Positions 18,195 to 28,200 of a stretch of 64,000 nucleotides of DNA are shown here, one piece after another (position 1 is the stretch's first letter; every line of letters starts with the position of its first letter). The notes beneath the pieces are model-generated. The model was given only the letters and a program-made list of their open reading frames with translations. It searched no databases and was not told the DNA's origin. The stretch is from Fodinibius halophilus (GTDB taxonomy: Bacteria; Bacteroidota; Rhodothermia; Balneolales; Balneolaceae). Position numbers and translations under genes: made by a program. The stretch is from the NCBI RefSeq assembly GCF_011059105.1, contig NZ_JAALLS010000001.1:62001-126000 (forward strand). Direction: 5' to 3'.

Positions 18195-20303
18195 TTATTT
18201 TTGGTTTTCAATGGATATTGCTGTTCCGCCACCAGGCGCCAGCCAGAGTTTCAGCGTAGTATTACTGCTAACCTCTCGATTTTCAATGTCATAATCGGTA
18301 GGGTTGCTTTGCCAATGGGCTTTTTTTCCATCGCGATAGATGGTAGCGTTGTAAGATTTTCCTTTTTGCAAAAAGTCCAGAGATATATTGATGGTTCGCT
18401 CTTGTTCATCTGTTACGGCTCCCAGATACCAATTTGCCGTGTCTTTCTGTTTTCGGGCGGTTACAACATAATCTCCGATAGCTGCCATGGGGGTTATAGA
18501 TTCTGACCAGTTTACAGGTACATCTTGAATGAATTGGAACATAGGATGTATTTCACCTCCTTCAGTAGTATAATTTTCAGGAAGATCTGCAGCCATCTGC
18601 ATGGGACTATACAGGATAACATATAGTGCCAATTGGTTGGCCAGGGTGGAATGGACCTGTTCTTTATCACGGAATTGATCAAAAGTAATATCAAAAATAC
18701 CGGGCGTATAATCTACCGGACCGCCCAGGACCCGGGTAAATGGTAAAATAGTGGTATGCTCCGGCGGCATGCCATCGCTCCAGGCATTGTACTCCATGCC
18801 CCGTACACCTTCACGGGTCATCATGTTGGGATACGTTCTGCGAATTCCAGTCGCTTTTATAGGTTCGTGAGCATTAATACCGATCTGATATTTCGCAGCG
18901 GTTTCAACGACTTTACGATAGTGCTGTACCATCCACTGCCCATGGTGATATTCTCCTTTGGGAATAATTCCTCCCGCGTAGCCTGTTTTTATATGATGGA
19001 TGCCATGCTTTTGATATAATTGAAAAGCGGTATCCAATCTAGTTTCGTAGTGAGCTGCCTGCCCGGATGTCTCATGATGACCAATAAGAGCAATATCATT
19101 TTTACGGGCATAGGTTGCTACCTTTTGGAGATCAAAATCAGGGTAGGGGGTGGTAAAGTCGAAGAATCCCAACGAATCTGTTCCCCAATATTCCCAGCCG
19201 GTATTCCATCCCTCTACAAGCAACCCTTTGATATTAACCCGGTCATTAAAATCGATATACTTCTTTACATTTTCAGTAGTTGCACCATGAGCGGTACCAC
19301 CTTGTTGACCAAACGAGTCTTCAGCCTGATCGCTGTAATTCCAGCTTGTTTTCCCGATATGTAGCTCCCACCAGACCCCGGTGTACTTCAAGGGAGTAAT
19401 CCAATCGGTGTCTTGAAGTTTATTGGGCGCATTCAGATTCAGGATCATGGAAGATTCTGCCAGATCGCCGGCTGTTGTAGCTATTTGTACCGTTCGCCAC
19501 GGGCTATGAAAAGGAGCCTCGGTTTTGACTTTTGTACCATCTGCCCAGGGTACCAGTTCACTTTTTAGTGTTAGACCGTCAGCAATTCCCAGAGTCATTC
19601 CGGCATAATCCGTAAGGTCTGCTTCGTGCAAGCTGAGATAAATACCGTTATCTGTTTTTAGGGTAACAGGAGTGTTAACTGCTTTAAAATTGTCTATCTG
19701 TCGATCTACCCGCTCATTTTCACTCTTAAACTCAGAAGCATCAATTTCGCTTACGAGGCTCTGTTTATAGTTGTATTCATAGCTGTCATAGTCGGCCGGT
19801 ATCCACCATGCGGTATGGTCATTGGTAAGCGTAAATTCAGTATGCTCATTCATGATATGCACACTGTCGGCAAGTGCTTCTTGCTCAGGAAATTCATACC
19901 GGAAGCCGAGACCATCATCAAACAACCTAAACCGAATATTAAATCTACGGTGTGGTTCTTTTTGTTCCTGCAATTCAACAAGAAGCTCTTTGTAATGATT
20001 ACGAATTGTTTCTTGTTCTCCCCAAACTGGTTTCCAGCTATTGTCCACCGTATTGTGTGCTGTGTTTTTGATCTGAATTCCCTCTTTAAGAGCCGCTTGA
20101 TTCTTGAATTCAAAACCAAAGCTCGAACTATCAATAACGATATTACCGTTATATACGACGGCATATTGAGCTTGGCCTTGGTCAGAGAGAAAAAAGTTTA
20201 ACTCTACCACGCCATTGGGGGAAGTGATGGTTGTTTGTGGCTGGGTATTACATGCTACTGTTAAAAGGGTGAGAACAAAGACTACAAATGTAAGCGCTTT
20301 CAT
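18195..20303 (-). CDS. Glycoside hydrolase family 97, inverting (alpha-glucosidase type) lipoprotein
   Basis: 702 residues. Signal peptide with lipobox LTVAC followed by N, so probably an outer-membrane-attached lipoprotein. Domains: N-terminal beta-supersandwich (about 25-280), (beta/alpha)8 barrel (about 290-580), C-terminal beta domain. The catalytic residues line up with Bacteroides SusB (E439, E508, E532): E411 in HHETS, E480 in NAHEP and E504 in RGMEYN, with the same 69- and 24-residue spacings. E498 matches the calcium ligand E526. Having Glu at all these places marks the inverting alpha-glucosidase branch rather than the retaining alpha-galactosidase branch. There is no SusC/SusD pair beside it; it stands alone between folD and an orphan gene. 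Confidence 0.93.
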   Translation of the reverse strand: MKALTFVVFVLTLLTVACNTQPQTTITSPNGVVELNFFLSDQGQAQYAVVYNGNIVIDSSSFGFEFKNQAALKEGIQIKNTAHNTVDNSWKPVWGEQETIRNHYKELLVELQEQKEPHRRFNIRFRLFDDGLGFRYEFPEQEALADSVHIMNEHTEFTLTNDHTAWWIPADYDSYEYNYKQSLVSEIDASEFKSENERVDRQIDNFKAVNTPVTLKTDNGIYLSLHEADLTDYAGMTLGIADGLTLKSELVPWADGTKVKTEAPFHSPWRTVQIATTAGDLAESSMILNLNAPNKLQDTDWITPLKYTGVWWELHIGKTSWNYSDQAEDSFGQQGGTAHGATTENVKKYIDFNDRVNIKGLLVEGWNTGWEYWGTDSLGFFDFTTPYPDFDLQKVATYARKNDIALIGHHETSGQAAHYETRLDTAFQLYQKHGIHHIKTGYAGGIIPKGEYHHGQWMVQHYRKVVETAAKYQIGINAHEPIKATGIRRTYPNMMTREGVRGMEYNAWSDGMPPEHTTILPFTRVLGGPVDYTPGIFDITFDQFRDKEQVHSTLANQLALYVILYSPMQMAADLPENYTTEGGEIHPMFQFIQDVPVNWSESITPMAAIGDYVVTARKQKDTANWYLGAVTDEQERTINISLDFLQKGKSYNATIYRDGKKAHWQSNPTDYDIENREVSSNTTLKLWLAPGGGTAISIENQK

Positions 20304-20448
20304 ATGCGGTTAAACGATTTATATGCGGGTTTAGGAAAATATAATACTTAAAATTGATCCTTTTGAGCACAAAAACAACTGCTGTTTTACCTGTATTCTT
20401 TCTTTTTACTAATAGCAGATAAGAATGGCGGGAAAGTTTTTTTTAAAG

Positions 20449-20475
20449 AAGGGTGACATAAGGGTGTCAGTGTCA
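20449..20475. promoter_or_regulatory. Tandem 11-bp repeat, possible operator upstream of the 20520 gene
   Basis: AAGGGTGACAT (20449-20459) is followed directly by AAGGGTGTCAG (20460-20470), 9 of 11 bases the same. The unit also makes an inverted pair TGACA-N6-TGTCA (20454-20469) and a further TGTCA at 20471-20475. Spacing of one helical turn is what a dimeric regulator site often shows. It ends 45 bp before the start codon at 20520. Function is inference. Confidence 0.35.
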
Positions 20476-20519
20476 TCATGTATACTACAGATGAACACTA
20501 ATTAAACGACCGGAAAATT

Positions 20520-20849
20520 ATGAATACTGCAACCAAACTTACGCACCAAGAGTCCACAACAAATCTTGAACCTGTACTTCGTAAAGTATTAAAAGAAGCA
20601 GAACGCGAACATTGCGAACTGCAGGAGATGTTTGAGGTGATGGGATGGAGTGAGTTGCCCGATGCTTTAAAGATTGAAATTAAAGATGATGTATCAGCGA
20701 TGGCTGATGAGCTTCGAGGTCAGTATTCCAGTTGTGATCCACATGTAGCACGTCGCCGGCAGCGGGTAGTATATTGGGTAAACAGCTTTATGGATGGTAT
20801 TTGCTCATTAAAAACGGCTATTGACGCTCTACGCGTTAAACCATTATGA
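20520..20849 (+). CDS. Small hypothetical protein, alpha-helical
   Basis: 109 residues that I do not recognise. No signal peptide or membrane span. It is charged and mostly helical: an acidic first half (LRKVLKEAEREHCELQEMF near 24-42), then KIEIKDDVSAMADELRGQY, then a basic RRRQRVVYWVNSFMDG. Two cysteines (one in EHCEL, one in SSCDP) and one near the end (GICSL). ATG start and coding character look real: it has a full frame with a tandem repeat upstream and normal spacing to guaB (174 bp to the chosen guaB start). It could be a small cytosolic regulator or a protein-binding helical bundle; nothing in the neighbourhood fixes a function. Confidence 0.6.
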   Translation: MNTATKLTHQESTTNLEPVLRKVLKEAEREHCELQEMFEVMGWSELPDALKIEIKDDVSAMADELRGQYSSCDPHVARRRQRVVYWVNSFMDGICSLKTAIDALRVKPL

Positions 20850-20975
20850 GTAAGAAATAGTGTTAGAAAAACCGGATATTTGAGAGCGCTGCCAGGAGCG
20901 AGCAATGAAAGTGTGAGTAGACTTGTGGAGAAATTTTATCCCAAAAAGGGTTAAGCAGGTCGCTCACATTTTTTT

Positions 20976-20983
20976 TATCTTTG
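20976..20983 (+). promoter_or_regulatory. Candidate -7 promoter element of guaB
   Basis: TATCTTTG fits TAnnTTTG and lies 39 bp before the ATG at 21023. No clear TTTG is seen at the -33 place, so support is partial. Confidence 0.35.
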
Positions 20984-21022
20984 CCCAAACCAGAAATCCA
21001 ATACCTGCAGACTTTATCAATC

Positions 21023-22501
21023 ATGCAAAATTCCTCTCCTTTCGATCGAATAACACGGCAAGGACTTACCTATGACGATGTACTCCTTGTACCCGCATAC
21101 TCAGAAACGCTGCCTCGCGAGGTTGACACGAGTGTTAAGTTAACTGATAATCTAACTTTGAACGTGCCCGTTATTAGTGCGGCGATGGATACGGTCTCGG
21201 AATACCGATTGGCTATTGCATTGGCTAGAGAGGGCGGTATTGCAATGCTGCATAAAAATATGTCTATTCAGGATCAGGCTGATCAGGTGCGCATGGTAAA
21301 GCGCAGTGAGAGTGGTATGATTGTAGATCCGGTTACACTTGGAAAAGATTCTACCGTTCGGGAGGCACGGGGATTGATGAAGAAGCATAAAATTGGTGGT
21401 ATCCCTATCGTCAAAGAGGATAATACTCTTATCGGTATTGTGACCAATCGTGACCTGCGTTTTGAGCACTATGTGGATAAAAAGCTCAGTACCATCATGA
21501 CGACAGATAATTTGATTACGGCTCGTGAAGGAACCACCCTCGAGGAAGCCGAAAAATTATTACAAGAGCACAAGGTCGAGAAGTTGCCCATTGTGGATGC
21601 TAATATGAAATTAGTAGGGCTTATTACCTTTAAGGATATTGAGAAGAAGATGAACTTCCCCAATGCCTGTAAAGATGAGATGGGGCGTTTGCGTGTTGGA
21701 GCAGCAGTAGGAGTTACCGAAGATACGCTTGATCGGGTTGAAGCACTGGTAGATTCAGGGGTAGATGCTATTACGGTTGATACTGCGCATGGCCACTCTT
21801 CCGGGGTGCTGGGCATGATTAAAGAAATTCGAAACGAATATCCTGATCTTAATCTTATTGCCGGTAATATTGCGACCAAATCGGCGGCAGAGGCGTTGGT
21901 AGAAGCCGGTGCCGATATTTTGAAAGTAGGAGTTGGACCCGGATCAATATGTACTACACGAGTGGTAACGGGTGTGGGTGTGCCACAGCTTAGCGCGGTA
22001 ATGGAAGTGGCTGAATTTGCGCAAGATGCAAATATTGGCCTTATCGCTGACGGTGGTATTAAGCAGACCGGTGACATCCCGAAAGCGATTGCCGGCGGAG
22101 CTGATGCTGTAATGATGGGGTCAATGTTTGCCGGAGTGGATGAGAGTCCCGGTGAGACGATCATTTATGAGTCACGAAAGTATAAATCGTATCGTGGCAT
22201 GGGAAGTCTTGGAGCGATGGAGCAGGGCTCTAAGGACCGCTATTTCCAGGATGTCGAAGATAATATCAACAAGCTGGTACCTGAAGGTATAGAAGGACGT
22301 GTACCGTACAAAGGATATTTAAGTGAGGTTGTTCATCAGATGACCGGTGGCCTGCGGGCTGCAATGGGCTATGTTGGAGCCGAAGATATTGGATCTCTAC
22401 AGAAGTCAGAATTTGTACAAATTTCTGCAGCAGCTTACAAAGAAAGCCATCCGCATTCAGTTCAAATTACTAAAGAGTCTCCGAACTATTCAGTAAGCTA
22501 G
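21023..22501 (+). CDS. guaB: IMP dehydrogenase
   Basis: 492 residues from ATG 21023. A frame extension to TTG 20981 exists, but that TTG lies inside a promoter-like TATCTTTG, and ATG gives the family N-terminus (FDRITRQGLTYDDVLLVPAYSE). Oxidises IMP to XMP with NAD, the committed step to GMP. The catalytic barrel is interrupted by two CBS domains (about 95-215). Active-site C310 is in GPGSICTTRVVTGVG; the mobile-flap region has YRGMGSLGAM. Cytosolic tetramer in known relatives. Convergent with the LptG-like gene and followed by a terminator. Confidence 0.97.
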   Translation: MQNSSPFDRITRQGLTYDDVLLVPAYSETLPREVDTSVKLTDNLTLNVPVISAAMDTVSEYRLAIALAREGGIAMLHKNMSIQDQADQVRMVKRSESGMIVDPVTLGKDSTVREARGLMKKHKIGGIPIVKEDNTLIGIVTNRDLRFEHYVDKKLSTIMTTDNLITAREGTTLEEAEKLLQEHKVEKLPIVDANMKLVGLITFKDIEKKMNFPNACKDEMGRLRVGAAVGVTEDTLDRVEALVDSGVDAITVDTAHGHSSGVLGMIKEIRNEYPDLNLIAGNIATKSAAEALVEAGADILKVGVGPGSICTTRVVTGVGVPQLSAVMEVAEFAQDANIGLIADGGIKQTGDIPKAIAGGADAVMMGSMFAGVDESPGETIIYESRKYKSYRGMGSLGAMEQGSKDRYFQDVEDNINKLVPEGIEGRVPYKGYLSEVVHQMTGGLRAAMGYVGAEDIGSLQKSEFVQISAAAYKESHPHSVQITKESPNYSVS

Positions 22502-22530
22502 TTACTTTTGTAAACAAAGATTCTTTTTAC

Positions 22531-22563
22531 AGGTCTGTCTCAACCAAGAGGCAGGCCTTTTTA
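22531..22563 (+). terminator. Intrinsic terminator of guaB
   Basis: Stem AGGTCTGTCTC (22531-22541) / GAGGCAGGCCT (22548-22558), 11 bp with two G-T wobbles and a 6-nt loop, followed by a T run to 22562. The T run overlaps the stop codon of the convergent LptG-like gene. Confidence 0.8.
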
Positions 22564-23643
22564 TTTGCGGCTATTGAGAAGAATACCCACACCAAGAACC
22601 AGAAAGATAAGATGTGGCAGTGCAGCAGCAAGTAGTGGATCAATTTCTCCCTTTCCGCCAAAAGGTTCTATGACTTTCATCATAACCAAATAAAGAAAAC
22701 TGACCGCGAGGCCGGCTGCTATATAGAACCCTTTGCCTCCACTGCGTTTTACCGAAGCCAGGGCAAAGCCCACAATCATGACTACGATAATAGAGAAAGG
22801 ATAGGCGTATCGGCCATATAGTTGTATTTTGGGAAGGTCAACATTACCAGCCCCGCTGCGTTCTATTGACGCAATGTAACTTTCTGCTTCCGGGTAGGTG
22901 AGCTGGTAAACATCAGAGGTTTTACGGGCCAGATCGCGTGGTAAAATATTAAGGGTAGTGTCAACAGAATCTATATGAGTAGTTTTATATCCTGTTCGGG
23001 TAAACTGTTTTTCTTCGATATTCTCGAGCTTCCAGCTTTTACTCTTGTGTTGCCAGATTATTTTTTGAATATACAGCGTTTTACTGATGCTGTCGCCTTT
23101 AAAGTTAGTAACTTCCACGCGGTGTCCAATGCTATCGTCGGGGTTAAAATAATTGATTTTAAAAATAGATTGTTCTGATTCTTGACGAAAGATCTGATTG
23201 CGATCTACGCGGTCGTCATTACCACGCAGATATTTAGATTCAAATGTAATACGGTTTTCGTTGGCGTCGGGTATCACAAACCCATCGAGGTAACTGATGG
23301 ATATAGCTGCGATAGAAGCAAAAATAAGATATGGAATCAATAGTCTGTACAGACTAATACCGGCGGCTTTTAGGGCAATAATCTCAAGTCTTTCAGTCAT
23401 TTGGCCGGTAAGGTACAGGCAGGCAATAAATGCTGCTACCGGGGTTATAAGTCTCACCATTTCGGGAATATAGTTTAGGTAGTATACGCCGAATATTTGG
23501 GCAAAAGTGGCTCCCTTGTCGGTAAAATCTTCACTGTTTTCTGAAAAATCGATGACAATAAAAATAATTACTAGTGCAACAATCACGAAAAGAGTGATCA
23601 CCAAAAGCCGGGAAAATATATATTTATCTATTTTTTTAGCCAC
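22561..23643 (-). CDS. LptF/LptG (YjgP/YjgQ) family permease, second copy
   Basis: 360 residues, the family's normal size. Two or three membrane helices at the N-terminal end (about 10-32, 50-72, 100-120), a periplasmic beta-jellyroll (about 125-260), and three helices at the C-terminal end (about 268-355), as in LptF/LptG. Family role: transmembrane half of the LptB2FG transporter that pulls LPS out of the inner membrane. The start overlaps the end of the other permease gene by 8 bp, so the two halves are co-translated. More LptG-like by length, but paralogue assignment by eye is uncertain. Confidence 0.88.
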   Translation of the reverse strand: MAKKIDKYIFSRLLVITLFVIVALVIIFIVIDFSENSEDFTDKGATFAQIFGVYYLNYIPEMVRLITPVAAFIACLYLTGQMTERLEIIALKAAGISLYRLLIPYLIFASIAAISISYLDGFVIPDANENRITFESKYLRGNDDRVDRNQIFRQESEQSIFKINYFNPDDSIGHRVEVTNFKGDSISKTLYIQKIIWQHKSKSWKLENIEEKQFTRTGYKTTHIDSVDTTLNILPRDLARKTSDVYQLTYPEAESYIASIERSGAGNVDLPKIQLYGRYAYPFSIIVVMIVGFALASVKRSGGKGFYIAAGLAVSFLYLVMMKVIEPFGGKGEIDPLLAAALPHLIFLVLGVGILLNSRK

Positions 23644-25063
23644 GATTTTTCCACAGATTTGAAAACTTAAAGGAGGTACAGAACCGAATTGTCAAGTAGA
23701 GTCCAATAATGCCCAGTAAAATATTAGAAAACCACATTCCGGTAAATGGGGTGATAAAAAGTCGGTCGGCAAGTTTTTCGCCTTGAATAATTGAAATCCA
23801 ATAAAATGTTAGAAAAATAGTACCAATGAGGGCGGCATAACCTAAATTTCCTTTTTTAGTATACATGCCGATAGGAGCTCCAATTAATACAAATACGATA
23901 CATGCAATTGGTATGGAGAACTTTTTATGAACTTCTACCAAGTATTGCGCAATTTTGCTAATTCTCCATTCGGTATTAGTAGCAATATCACTGAGCTTAG
24001 ATTTATAGTTGCGCAAGAAAGTAAGTGCATTGGATTTAAGGTGCTTTTGCTCACTTCTTGTTTCTAAGTGTTGTAGAGCTATAAATTCACTTTTAACTTT
24101 TTTTTCTAAAGTATCAGTAGTAATAGCTCGATTAGGTATTCTATTGTTTGTACTTTCTTTATATGGGATTATGTGAGATTTGTCATCCAATATTGATTGT
24201 TTTTGTGCTACTATTGCTTTTTGTAGAGAATCAACAACCGTCATCATGGCTTTAATATCCATTGTACGATCGTTGCGAGAGCGATTTTCTGGATTTGACC
24301 TAGAAAATGCTAATTCAGACAAATCAAAGCTGATGCGATAACGATTGAAATCAGTTTCTTCGAATACTTTAATGGATTTCTGGTCTCGTCTGTGATCCAT
24401 TTTTCGCAGTATACTCCCATCTTTCAAATAAAGAGTGAGTGTTTGACCGTCTGCTTCACTGTTAAGGTTTCCTTTTTGGGCTTTGATAATCGCTTCTTTG
24501 CGGTTTCTGGTAGCATGCTGAAAAATTGTAACATCATGTAGAGAATCAGATTCATGAGTAATGCGTTCGACCAGAAAAGTATAGTTGTCGATGCCTTCAT
24601 AAAATTCTTCAGGTTTTAGGTCGAAGCCGGGCTTTTTGAGTCGAATATCGATAAACAGGGAACGAGCCCGTTGGTTGGCATCGGGTAAAACATCATTAGA
24701 GAACCACACCAAGAAGATGGAGAGTAAGGTTGCAGCAGTTAAAACCGGGGTGATCACGTGGAAAGGGTTAATACCGGCAGCACGGATGGCCGTAAGCTCA
24801 TTGAGTTCGGTAAATTTACCATAGGCCATAAGACAGGCGACAAGTACAGCCATGGGTACGGCCAACACTACCATTGAAGCCAAGTTCGTGACAATAAGTT
24901 CGAGAATAATACCCAAGGGCAGCCCTTTACCGACCAACATGTCGATATATAAAATTAAAAACTGCATCAGCAGCAAAAACATCAGGGTAAAGAAACAGAA
25001 AACAAATGGGCCTAAATGTCGCCGAAGTACGTCAAGTTGTAGCTTATTCGGAATAAATCTCAT
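23636..25063 (-). CDS. LptF/LptG family permease, first copy with extended linker
   Basis: 475 residues. N-terminal membrane helices (about 18-40, 55-80, 105-125), jellyroll domain (about 130-265), then C-terminal helices (about 375-470). Between the jellyroll and the last helices is an extra, charged, helix/coiled-coil-like stretch of roughly 100 residues (about 270-370, MDIKAMMTVVDSLQKAIVAQ...), absent from the 360-residue partner. Family role: inner-membrane half of the LPS exporter. Paired with the next gene through an 8-bp overlap. The upstream intergenic region (25064-25289) is shared with the divergent sprA; I see no clear consensus promoter in it. Confidence 0.85.
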   Translation of the reverse strand: MRFIPNKLQLDVLRRHLGPFVFCFFTLMFLLLMQFLILYIDMLVGKGLPLGIILELIVTNLASMVVLAVPMAVLVACLMAYGKFTELNELTAIRAAGINPFHVITPVLTAATLLSIFLVWFSNDVLPDANQRARSLFIDIRLKKPGFDLKPEEFYEGIDNYTFLVERITHESDSLHDVTIFQHATRNRKEAIIKAQKGNLNSEADGQTLTLYLKDGSILRKMDHRRDQKSIKVFEETDFNRYRISFDLSELAFSRSNPENRSRNDRTMDIKAMMTVVDSLQKAIVAQKQSILDDKSHIIPYKESTNNRIPNRAITTDTLEKKVKSEFIALQHLETRSEQKHLKSNALTFLRNYKSKLSDIATNTEWRISKIAQYLVEVHKKFSIPIACIVFVLIGAPIGMYTKKGNLGYAALIGTIFLTFYWISIIQGEKLADRLFITPFTGMWFSNILLGIIGLYLTIRFCTSFKFSNLWKNRG

Positions 25064-25289
25064 AGTATTGATCTGTTGAAGAACCCTTAAATTAGGCCTA
25101 TACTCCTATTTTACAAAACAAATAATTAAGATGATTTTTTAACTTTTATCAAAAGTATTTATCCATTATAATATTGCGACGACATTTAGTACAGATCAAA
25201 TCTTTTAAGTAAAAAGGAGCTGTGTATAGGAAAACGCTATTACTGATTTATTGACGTTTTAATACGTAAATTTATTCTACAACCGTTTC

Positions 25290-28200
25290 GTGCAGCTCAA
25301 AGTTAATACATCAACTTTTATATATTCTTTTCTGTGCCTGGGAATACTGTATCTGTATCCACAGGTGGGGTATGCACAGCAGCCAGATTCTTTAGGTTCG
25401 GTTTCCCAGGATTCCCTGGGCCGGGTTATTCGCTTGCCGAAGGCTTCATACCCATTTCCGAAGCAGCCGCCTAAGTTGTTTTACATTCAAAATCCGCAAG
25501 AAAAAACGTATATACAACGCGATTCTGCCGGAACCTATTATAGCCAGCGTTTGCTCTATCAGATGCAAGTGGCTCATCCCTATGTAATGAGTTTTGATGA
25601 GTATGCAGCGCGCAATAAAGAGCATGCTTTGCAAAACAACTGGGAACAGCTAATTAATGAAAGAGAATCCCGCGAGCAGAAAAAAAGGGGGTTGTTAGAT
25701 TTTAACCTCGACATCCCCGGCGCCGAAGAGTCGGCTTTTACTACAATTTTCGGAAAGCCGAAGGTTAACCTCAGTATTAACGGGACGGCCAATATGAATG
25801 TTGGGGCTTCTATCCAAAAAACCGAGAATACAGAAATTCCGGAAGATCAACGTACCCAGGTTGATCCTACTTTTGAACAGAGTTTAAAACTAAATATTCA
25901 GGGAACGATAGGAGATAAACTTTCTATCCAGACAGATTGGGATACTGAACGGGATTTCGATTTTATGAACCGGCTCAATATTGTTTATGACGGTTATGAT
26001 GATGAAATTATACAACGTCTGGAGTTGGGGAATGTCTCGATGCAGACAGGAAATTCTCTTATTCGCGGAGGTAATGCCCTTTTCGGGGTAAAATCAATTG
26101 CTCAACTCGGCTCGTTTAAGCTTACATCGGTACTATCGCAACAAGAAGGTGAGGGGAAAACAGAAACAATTACGGGTGGTGCCCAGGAACAAGATATCTC
26201 AATTCGTCCCGGTGATTATGAAACAGATCGACACTTTTTTCTCGATTTCTTTACTCGCCAGGAGTTTGAGAAGAACGTATCGAATCCACAACAGACAGGC
26301 CAGGCCCTGCAGCTCGTGGAAGTTAACCTCTGGGCCTTGCGTGAGGCTTCACAATCTGTTGAGGGTGAACGGCAGGCCATAGCATTGGGGCCGTTGGGGG
26401 TAGATGAGGGACCGCCAGGCCAGTTTGCTCGCCCTGATGATGAACAAGACCAATTTTCTGATGCTCTCCTAAACCAATATCGGGATCCGGCCGAAGGGGT
26501 TTCTGCTTCAGATTTTGGGGTGGATCCTTCACAATTTGTGGAAGGTTATTTTGTGCCTCTCCAAAAAGGAACCGATTACGAGCTGCGAGCAGATCTTGGT
26601 TATATTTCATTAAAACGGAATTTAGGGGCACGGCAGGCGTTAGCAGTGTCATTCAAATATCGCGATCCACAGAGTGGTCGAACAATAAGCGTGGGTGATG
26701 TGAGTCAAGGTGGCGGAGGTCGTATATACCTTAAATTGTTGCGCCCCCAGACGGTTACAACAACCAATGATTTGTGGGACCTGATGATGAAAAATGTATA
26801 TTCTCTCGGGGTCTCAAATATCACTGCCGATGGATTAAATATTGATGTAAAATTCACCGAACAAAATGTTCCCAGCAGTTCGTTGCCGGGGCGCAATACC
26901 GTGTTATTACAAGATCTGGGCTTAGACCGCGTAGATCAGCAGGGGGCACTAAACCCGGACAATAAAATTGATTTTAGCACGAATGTGTTGAACCCGGCCA
27001 CGGGGACCTTGACTTTTCCCTATTTACAGCCCTTTGGTGATCGAATAGAGGAGCTACTTACAGAGGCTGGAATGGGGAATAATAGAATCCAGGCGCTCAC
27101 TTTTAATGAGTTATATGAAGAGAAAAAAGTGAACGCTAACCAAGAGTCTAAAAACAACTTTTATGTTGTTGAAGGAATTTCGAAAGGGAGTATATCTGCC
27201 AGCTATTCTCTGGGATATTCGTTAGTTGAAGGATCCGTCAAAGTTTTTGCAAATGGTCGCGAGCTCCAAGAGGGTACCGACTACGCAGTAGATTACTCCA
27301 TTGGCAGTATCACAATTTTAAATGATCAATATCTGCGGCAGGGGCAAGAGATTAAAATTGAATATGAAAATAATCAGCTTACCCAAATTGGTCAGAAATC
27401 GTTTACGGGAATTAGGGCAGAATATGAGTTTACGGATAACATTTCTTTGGGCAGTACCTTTTTTAAGCTGAAAGAGAAACCGCTGCAAGATAAAATACGC
27501 ATCGGAGATGAACCGGTTAATAACTCAGTTATTGGTGTAGATGCAAATGCTCATTTTGATACTCCCTGGCTTACGCGCTTAGTTGACGGGATACCCTTTC
27601 TGCAGACAAAAGAACGTTCGATGATGTCTTTTAGCGGTGAGTTTGCGCAGTTGCGTCCGGGTATTGCACAGACCAGTGCCGTAAATGATGCAATAGAGAA
27701 TAACAGGTTATTTGAAGATGAGGAAAATGGGCTTTCTTTTATCGATGATTTTGAAGGATCGGATATTGGGCTGAGTTTTAAAAACCCTTCGCGATGGTCT
27801 TTGGCGGCTGCTCCTGCTGCGGTACCGGGGTATGGGCCGGATGAAATATATTTCGAAGATGATCCGCCGGAAAATCCATCTACCAATTTGGTTGATAAAA
27901 GAGCACGTTCAGATCTTCGTAGTCAGCTGGCGTGGTATAGTATTCCTCAAAATATTGATAAGATTTTAGGCGGCGTTTCTTTTACGCCCGAATCGGAGCC
28001 GGTAAGTGTTAAGGATGTTTTTCCTAACAGGGATGTGTTACGGGAAGAAAATTTTATTCGAACGATGGATGTATATTTTGATCCCACCGAGCGCGGGCCT
28101 TATAACTATAATGATAACCTTAAAAACCTTCTTGAAAATGAAGAAGAACGCACCTGGGGGGGAATGACAACCACACTGCCTTCGGGACAAGAGGATCTAA

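Noticed and set aside
20850-21022. Purine riboswitch in the guaB leader
   Set aside because: The leader has some GC-rich pairing (CGCTCACAT with GTGTGAG) but none of the conserved loop sequences of purine or other known riboswitches that I can recall.
21469-22164. 231-codon open frame opposite guaB
   Set aside because: A mirror of the highly conserved guaB frame, Ser/Ala/Pro-rich as such antisense frames often are.
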